NCBI RefSeq assembly: GCF_034008635.1
Contig: NZ_CP125378.1
Span: forward strand, 586,501 to 650,500
DNA length: 64,000 nucleotides
Direction: 5' to 3'
Source of the DNA: Pseudomonas sp. P8_229
Lineage (GTDB): Bacteria > Pseudomonadota > Gammaproteobacteria > Pseudomonadales > Pseudomonadaceae
Shown here: positions 58,849-64,000 of the stretch, in pieces
Numbering within the stretch: position 1 is the first letter of the stretch
Layout of the letters: each line of letters opens with the position of its first letter
Translations under genes and position numbers: made by a program
The notes under the pieces: model-generated
The model's database searches: none
What the model saw: only the letters and a program-made list of their open reading frames with translations
Told to the model about the DNA's origin: nothing

Positions 58849-60891
58849 ATGTTCGCGCCGGCCAATGAAACTCACTTTGCCCTGACCATCGAAGGTCTTT
58901 CTGCTGACTTTCAGGTATTCACCCTGCAAGGTCGCGAAGCCATCAGCCAGCCTTTTGTCTTTGAGGTGGAGCTGGTCAGTGAGCAGCCGTCGCTGGACCT
59001 CGAAACCCTGCTGCACAAACCGGCCTTCCTGCAACTGTCGCCCGACGGCAGCGGCATCCACGGCCAGATCTACCGCGCCGCGCAAGGTGACTCCGGCAAG
59101 CGCCTGACGCGCTACTCCGTGACCCTGCGCCCGCAATTGTCTTACCTCGCGCATCGCGTCAACCAGCGCATCTTCCAGAACCTCAGCGTGCCGAAAATCA
59201 TCGGCATGGTCCTCGAAGAGCACGGCATTCAGAGCAACGCCTACGAATTCAAGACCGGTTCGATCTATCCCGAGCGCATCTACTGCGTGCAATACGATGA
59301 GTCGGACCTGCACTTCATCCAACGCCTGTGCGAAGAAGAAGGTATCCACTACCACTTCGAGCACACGGCAACGGCGCACAAACTGGTGTTCGGCGACGAC
59401 CAGACGGTGTTCCCGAAACTCAAACCGGTGGCCTATCAGCAAGATTCCGGCATGGTCGCCAGCGACCCGGTGATCAAGCGCTTCGACCTGCGCCTGGAAA
59501 CCCGCACCAGCCGCACCACCCGCCGCGATTACGATTTCGAAAAACCACGCCTCACCCTCGAAAGCGAAAACCGTGGCGACGCCCTGCCCGACCTCGAAGA
59601 CTACGACTACCCGGGTCGCTTCATCGACCGCGAGCGCGGCAAGCACTTGGCCAAACGCGCCCTCGAACGCCACCGCAGTGACTTCCAGCTCGCCGAAGGC
59701 AAGAGTGATCAGCCGCTGCTGGTCAGCGGCCATTTCCTCGCCCTGACCGAACACCCGAAGGCCAAGTGGAACGACCTGTGGCTGCTCACCGAAGTCCTGC
59801 ACGAAGGCAAACAGCCGCAAGTGCTGGAAGAATCGGTGACCAGCGACACCACCGCACTCAAAGACGACTTCCATCAGGGCTACCGCAACCGCTTTCAGGC
59901 GACCCCGTGGGACGTGCCGAACCGCCCGCCCCTGCGCCACCCGAAACCGCGCATCCTCGGCAGCCAGAGCGCCGTGGTCACCGGCCCGAAAGGTGAAGAG
60001 ATTCACTGCGACCAGTACGGCCGCGTCAAAGTCCAGTTTCACTGGGACCGCGAAGGCCAGGCCGACGACAAGACCAGCTGCTGGCTGCGCGTGTCATCCG
60101 CCTGGGCCGGTGCCCAGTACGGCGGCATCGCCATCCCGCGCATCGGCATGGAAGTGCTGGTTACGTTCCTTGAAGGCGACCCCGATCAACCGCTGATCAG
60201 CGGCTGCCTGTACCACAAGGAAAACACCGTCCCCTATCCACTGCCGGCGAACAAGACCCGCAGCACCTTCAAAACCCTGAGCTCGATGGGCGGCGGTGGT
60301 TACAACGAACTGCGCATCGAAGACAAGAAAGGTCAGGAACAGATCTACCTGCACGCCCAGCGCGACTGGGACGAAAACGTCGAGCACGACCAGAAAATCC
60401 GCGTCGGCAACGAACGCCACGACACCGTCGAAAAGAACAGCTACAGCGAGTTCAAGGCCGAAGAACACCACACCGTCTACGCCGACCGCAAAGTCGAGGC
60501 CCGCGCCAACGACCACCTCACCGTCGGCGTCAATCAGCACATCAAGATCGGCACCGGCCAATTCATCGACGCCGGCCAGGAAATCCACCTCAGCAGCGGC
60601 ATGAAAGTGGTGATGGAAGCAGGCGCAGAGCTGACCCTGATCGGCGGCGGCAGCTTCATCAAGATCGACGCCGGCGGCGTGACCATGAGCGGCCCGGTGA
60701 TCAACATGAACTCCGGCGGCAGCCCCGGCAGCGGCACCGGCGCCGCCCCGCTGATGCCCGGAATCCTCAAACAGGCCGACGCCGACAAGGCCGGCCAGGT
60801 CCTGACCCCGGCCCAGATCAACACCCTCAAACGCAACGCACCATTCTGCGAAGAATGCGAAAAATGCAAGGAAGGTGCCTGTGCCATCTGA
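58849..60891 (+). CDS. vgrG: type VI secretion spike protein VgrG (TssI)
   Basis: 680 residues; ATG at 58849 behind GAGGAA. N-terminal gp27-like region (LTIEGLSADFQVFTLQGREAISQPFVFEVELVSE), gp5-like OB domain (YGRVKVQFHWDREGQ, SSAWAGAQYGGIAIPRIGMEVLVTFLEGDPDQPLI), and repeated beta-helix needle (DQKIRVGNERHDTVEKNSY, LTVGVNQHIKIG). C-terminal tail FCEECEKCKEGACAI has four Cys, possibly a metal or adaptor site. It overlaps the DUF4123 gene. It punctures target membranes and carries the Rhs effector. Confidence 0.96.
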   Translation: MFAPANETHFALTIEGLSADFQVFTLQGREAISQPFVFEVELVSEQPSLDLETLLHKPAFLQLSPDGSGIHGQIYRAAQGDSGKRLTRYSVTLRPQLSYLAHRVNQRIFQNLSVPKIIGMVLEEHGIQSNAYEFKTGSIYPERIYCVQYDESDLHFIQRLCEEEGIHYHFEHTATAHKLVFGDDQTVFPKLKPVAYQQDSGMVASDPVIKRFDLRLETRTSRTTRRDYDFEKPRLTLESENRGDALPDLEDYDYPGRFIDRERGKHLAKRALERHRSDFQLAEGKSDQPLLVSGHFLALTEHPKAKWNDLWLLTEVLHEGKQPQVLEESVTSDTTALKDDFHQGYRNRFQATPWDVPNRPPLRHPKPRILGSQSAVVTGPKGEEIHCDQYGRVKVQFHWDREGQADDKTSCWLRVSSAWAGAQYGGIAIPRIGMEVLVTFLEGDPDQPLISGCLYHKENTVPYPLPANKTRSTFKTLSSMGGGGYNELRIEDKKGQEQIYLHAQRDWDENVEHDQKIRVGNERHDTVEKNSYSEFKAEEHHTVYADRKVEARANDHLTVGVNQHIKIGTGQFIDAGQEIHLSSGMKVVMEAGAELTLIGGGSFIKIDAGGVTMSGPVINMNSGGSPGSGTGAAPLMPGILKQADADKAGQVLTPAQINTLKRNAPFCEECEKCKEGACAI

Positions 60892-61621
60892 TCGACTGAC
60901 ACCCAAGGACTGGCTGGCACAACAGCCGCTGCAGACTGGCGAGCGTTTGTATCTGGTGATCAGTGCGGCGAGTGATGCCGAGCCGCTCAAGCCGTTCTAT
61001 CAGCAAGATGCCGCACCACAACTGCAGCCTATTTGGAGTGGAACGCCTTACGCCGATTGGCTTCCCGTAATGCCGTATCTCGCCGAGATCAGCCCCAATG
61101 CCAGTTTTCTGCAATGGATTACTGAAACCGATGCATTGGATTGGGGTTGGCTAGCGGTATCCACCAGCGCGCCGGAAACGGTGCTGGAGCATTTGCGCAG
61201 CCTGACTCAGGTAAAAATGCCGGACGCTACTGAGGTATTTTTCAGGTTCTGGGATGGTCGACATCTTCGTCCGATCATCGAAGAGTTAGGTGCTACAGCA
61301 GGTGAATTGCTGCCGGTTTTCCAACGCTACCTGATTAACGGACAGACGCTCGAAGTCGGCCGAAGAGCGGTACCTCCCGCAAAAGAGTGGCCTTGGTGGG
61401 AGATCCCCCAAACGCTTTTGGATGCTCTTGCGAAAAAGGATCACACCACCGTCGTTGAAAACCTGATGCAATGGCTATCAGAAGATTGCCCAGAGCTGTA
61501 CTTCGAATTTCCCGAAGCCAACTTGCGCAGAAAGGTTGAGCGCTTCGTGCGACAGAACCCAAACACAGAAGATATGGCAGAGCGTCTCGCCGCAGAGCTG
61601 ACAAAGGAAGTCACGTCATGA
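60881..61621 (+). CDS. DUF4123 effector chaperone (Tap-1/TEC)
   Basis: 246 residues. Start at GTG 60881, with AAGGA 8 bases upstream, inside the last codons of vgrG; GTG at 60875 is the alternative. DUF4123 pattern: RLYLVISAASDAEPLKPFYQ, LPVMPYLAEISPNASFLQWI, GWGWL-like LDWGWLAVS, FRFWDGRHLRPII. Such proteins load effectors onto VgrG and stay in the cell. Its stop overlaps the Rhs start (ATGA), which points to that gene as its client. Confidence 0.88.
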   Translation: MPSDRLTPKDWLAQQPLQTGERLYLVISAASDAEPLKPFYQQDAAPQLQPIWSGTPYADWLPVMPYLAEISPNASFLQWITETDALDWGWLAVSTSAPETVLEHLRSLTQVKMPDATEVFFRFWDGRHLRPIIEELGATAGELLPVFQRYLINGQTLEVGRRAVPPAKEWPWWEIPQTLLDALAKKDHTTVVENLMQWLSEDCPELYFEFPEANLRRKVERFVRQNPNTEDMAERLAAELTKEVTS

Positions 61622-64000
61622 ATACCCCGATTGGTACCCTGGTCCTGCGTGTGCTGGACGCCAAAGCGCCTGACGTGAACCTGATTCTAAAAGACTTCAA
61701 AAACTGCCTGAGTGATTACAAGGAATGGGCAGACGGTTTCTGGACTGGTTGGGCGCTGGACGTCGACCAGACCTTCAAGGTCGGCAACGAAGTCAGCATC
61801 ACCGAACGGAAAACCGAAACAGGTGCGGTAAAGACCTATGCCACTTGCCCATTGGTAGGTGACTTCACGCTGATTCATATGTTTGAGTCGGCGCGCTTCG
61901 TGCCGATTGGCAACACGCCAGTCAAACTGGAACCGGTCACCAAAGGTACCTTTTACGACGACGTTACCGGTCCGGTCATCGAAACTATGATTGGACCCAG
62001 CGGCATCAAAGTGATCGAGGGGGCCAAGAGGGGTCAGACTTACCGCATCACTTTTTTCCCCAACGTATCCCAGAGCGACGTCAAGGCGCTCTATGACTCC
62101 TATCAAGGCGTTATCGGCAAGCTTGATGGCTGGTTGCAGAGCGAATGGTCGAGCAAGTTTCAGCCGCAATGGGCCAGTTACTCCGCAGCCGATCGTGCCG
62201 GGCGCTCGGTGATTTTGCTCAAACGAGCCTTGGAGGGTTTTGAAAAGGCTCTGTTGCAGCTGTGGGATGACATCAAAAGCCTGTTCGAGCTACTCGCCAA
62301 TCCGAGGAAAAATTACGAAAAGCTGAAAAAGTACCTGTCGGACGTCGAGATCGACAAACTCTATGCAGCCTCCAAGGAGTCGATTGCTTCAGGATTGCTG
62401 ATACTCAGCGATGAACCCCTGATGTTTATCTACATCTCAGCCATTGTGGCCTGGGTAGGCATGCTGCCTCCCCAAGTCGTAGTTGACGTAGTAACGGCGA
62501 TTGCCTCGGAATTCCTGATCAACGTCCTGGTGGGTATCTGCCTGACAGGTGGCGCTGGACTGGCTATAAGAGCCGGCACCAAAGTCCTCTCCACCGTCAA
62601 ATCGGGAGAAGCGGTCAAGTACCTTGAAGACCTTGCGTCTACCTTGATGACACTCAGCAACAAACACGCCCTGCCCGCCCATGCGGAAGTGTCGAAGCCA
62701 ATCATCACCAGCGCTAAGAATGTGCCGATGAAGCCGGCCAAAACCGCAGCGCTGAAAATCGATGAAGCGACCACCGAAGCGCCGAAAGCTGGCTCGCGGA
62801 AGGCTGAACCCAAAAGCCATGTAGAGGGGCTGCCACCCAAAAAGCAACTGCCTAAAACTGCAGATACTCCGAAACAGGAAGTCAAAGACGCCTCTTCATT
62901 CCCTAGGGACAAGAAAAAGAACCAGTCCACTCTGCAACCTAAAGAAAAAGTCGACGACGCTCCTGATCAGTCCAGGACACCCGATGACAAAAGCGCCACT
63001 TGCGCGAAGAAGACCTGCACCAACGGCTGCCCGGTCTCGATGGTCACCGGTGAAGAGCTGCTAACCATTACCGACGGTGAACTCGGTGGCCTGCTGCCAT
63101 TCAGTTGGACTCGACTCTACCGAACCAGCGCGGCTGAAATCGACTGCGGTCTAGGCTATGGCTGGAGTCACGCCCTCGCTCAAAGGGTGGACATCAATGG
63201 CAACGAGGTGGTGTGGACCGATCACGAAAACCGGGTCACCACATTTCCCCTGCCCAGCGTACAGCGTCCGGCAATCACCAATAGCCTTTCGGAAGCAGCC
63301 ATCTTCCTTGGCGACGATCCGTCCGAGCTGGTACTGACTCAGGCCGGCGAAAAGCCCCTGTTCTATCACTTCCGCTTCAACAGTAAGGGCGCAACGCTGA
63401 TCGCCATCAGCGACAACTACGACAACCGCCTGCATATCACCCGTGACATCCATGGTCGAATCAAGCGCGTGGATAACGGTGCTGGTCGTGCATTGCTTGT
63501 CCGTTACGACCGCAAGCACATTGTCGCCATCGACTATCAGCAGTTTATTCCAGCGGACAATCTCGAAGACGCCTGGAACACTGTTCAGACGCTGACCACC
63601 TATGAATACGATGCTCAACACCGATTGATCAAAGCAACAAACGCTCTGGGAGAGTCCGAGCGTTATGCCTACAACGAGCAGAACGTCATTCTTGAGCGGC
63701 AGCTCGCCGGGGGCGCAAGCTTCTACTGGGAGTGGGAGAAGGAAGGCAAGTCCGCACGTTGCATCCATCACTGGGCCAGTTTCTCTCAGATGGATGCGCA
63801 CTATGCGTGGGATGACAAAGGCGCCGTCACCGTTACCAATGCCGATGGCAGCGAAGAGGTCTATACCCACGACGACAAGGCGCGACTCGTCGCCAAAGTT
63901 GATCCAGATGGTGCCGAGCACTTAAAAGCCTATGACGACAAAGGCCGACTGATCGCCGAAAAAGACCCGATGGGGGCAGTCACGGAGTATCAGTACAACG
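61618..64000 (+). CDS. Rhs-family T6SS effector, 3' end beyond window
   Basis: The frame is open from ATG 61618 to the window end (794 codons, no stop). N-terminal 250 residues are a soluble domain with beta-rich start (GTLVLRVLDAK). Residues 262-305 hold two hydrophobic helices (MFIYISAIVAWVGM; INVLVGICLTGGAGLAI). A Lys/Pro-rich linker follows (about 345-460). Then CAKKTCTNGCPVSMVTGEELL and LPFSWTRLYRTSA start the DUF6531/Rhs part, with YD-type repeats (YDAQHRLIKATNALGESERYAYNEQ; YDDKGRLIAEKD). The C-terminal toxin and immunity lie outside the window. Coupled to DUF4123 chaperone and VgrG. Confidence 0.9.
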   Translation, partial: MNTPIGTLVLRVLDAKAPDVNLILKDFKNCLSDYKEWADGFWTGWALDVDQTFKVGNEVSITERKTETGAVKTYATCPLVGDFTLIHMFESARFVPIGNTPVKLEPVTKGTFYDDVTGPVIETMIGPSGIKVIEGAKRGQTYRITFFPNVSQSDVKALYDSYQGVIGKLDGWLQSEWSSKFQPQWASYSAADRAGRSVILLKRALEGFEKALLQLWDDIKSLFELLANPRKNYEKLKKYLSDVEIDKLYAASKESIASGLLILSDEPLMFIYISAIVAWVGMLPPQVVVDVVTAIASEFLINVLVGICLTGGAGLAIRAGTKVLSTVKSGEAVKYLEDLASTLMTLSNKHALPAHAEVSKPIITSAKNVPMKPAKTAALKIDEATTEAPKAGSRKAEPKSHVEGLPPKKQLPKTADTPKQEVKDASSFPRDKKKNQSTLQPKEKVDDAPDQSRTPDDKSATCAKKTCTNGCPVSMVTGEELLTITDGELGGLLPFSWTRLYRTSAAEIDCGLGYGWSHALAQRVDINGNEVVWTDHENRVTTFPLPSVQRPAITNSLSEAAIFLGDDPSELVLTQAGEKPLFYHFRFNSKGATLIAISDNYDNRLHITRDIHGRIKRVDNGAGRALLVRYDRKHIVAIDYQQFIPADNLEDAWNTVQTLTTYEYDAQHRLIKATNALGESERYAYNEQNVILERQLAGGASFYWEWEKEGKSARCIHHWASFSQMDAHYAWDDKGAVTVTNADGSEEVYTHDDKARLVAKVDPDGAEHLKAYDDKGRLIAEKDPMGAVTEYQYN

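Noticed and set aside
58813..60042. Long open frame opposite vgrG
   Set aside because: Antisense artefact of VgrG codon usage.
1..64000. tRNA, rRNA, insertion sequence or prophage genes
   Set aside because: No tRNA-like cloverleaf with a conserved T-loop, rRNA segment, transposase or integrase was noticed in reading the window; a covariance-model scan would be decisive.

Overview
The window is about 61-62% GC and looks like the chromosome of a Pseudomonas of the fluorescens group. Indicators are many REP/REPIN elements with the GTGGGAGCGGGCTTGCTCGCGAAG-type core, a signal-peptide-bearing malate:quinone oxidoreductase, a phosphatidylcholine synthase, the dhcR/dhcA/dhcB/atoB block, a DUF2388 protein, a PE-LIG-POL DNA ligase D, AruF/AruG-type acyltransferases and an HglS-type 2-oxoadipate dioxygenase. 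I found no rRNA, tRNA, CRISPR array, insertion sequence or phage. Nearly all genes are ordinary chromosomal genes; the accessory-looking parts are the DUF2235 lipoprotein (about 18.6-20.0 kb), the low-GC cupin/peptide locus (43.9-45.8 kb) and the type VI secretion module at the right end (57.8-64 kb).  Layout. 0-10.3 kb: envelope and housekeeping genes (Tat-exported aldo/keto reductase, cut by the window edge; alpha/beta hydrolase; CAP protein; beta-propeller plus regulator; lipoprotein; a 27-residue membrane peptide; SnoaL-like protein; Mqo; chemoreceptor; DUF2388 protein). 10.3-18.6 kb: LigD, DUF533 protein, phosphatidylcholine synthase, two methyltransferases, a DUF4242 protein and a GNAT. 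18.6-25 kb: DUF2235 lipoprotein, sirtuin, then LysR/CoA-transferase/thiolase genes for ketoacid (3-dehydrocarnitine or acetoacetate) use. 25-35.3 kb: MntH, a chalcone-isomerase-like protein, small unknown proteins, an AotO-like deacylase with an AotJ-like binding protein, rhodanese/FtrA, and cobF with a histidine-phosphatase-like gene. 35.6-43.9 kb: an RpiR-controlled catabolic operon (cysteine hydrolase, glutamine-synthetase-like ligase, N-formylglutamate amidohydrolase-like enzyme, APC permease, second copies of AruF and AruG), then oxaloacetate decarboxylase. 43.9-45.8 kb: G-poor AT-rich leader and three overlapping genes ending in a 58-residue peptide. 46-57.8 kb: secreted carboxypeptidase G2-like enzyme, MASE2-GGDEF cyclase, a tandem REPIN array, Baeyer-Villiger-type monooxygenase plus hydrolase, glcDEF, hglS and a DJ-1/PfpI protein. 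57.8-64 kb: hcp behind a palindromic operator array and a sigma-54-like promoter, a terminator, vgrG, a DUF4123 chaperone and a large Rhs effector gene that runs off the window.  How parts may cooperate. The RpiR operon couples import with ligation, acylation and amide hydrolysis, which suggests catabolism of an unidentified amine or amino acid through gamma-glutamyl or N-succinyl intermediates. The hcp-vgrG-DUF4123-Rhs set is an orphan T6SS delivery cassette: Hcp tube, VgrG spike, loading chaperone, toxin carrier. The 44-45.8 kb locus pairs a cupin-like metalloprotein with a short Cys-containing peptide and is the best candidate for an undescribed system, possibly a peptide-modifying one. Starts were chosen from Shine-Dalgarno position, start codon and family length; several are GTG or TTG.
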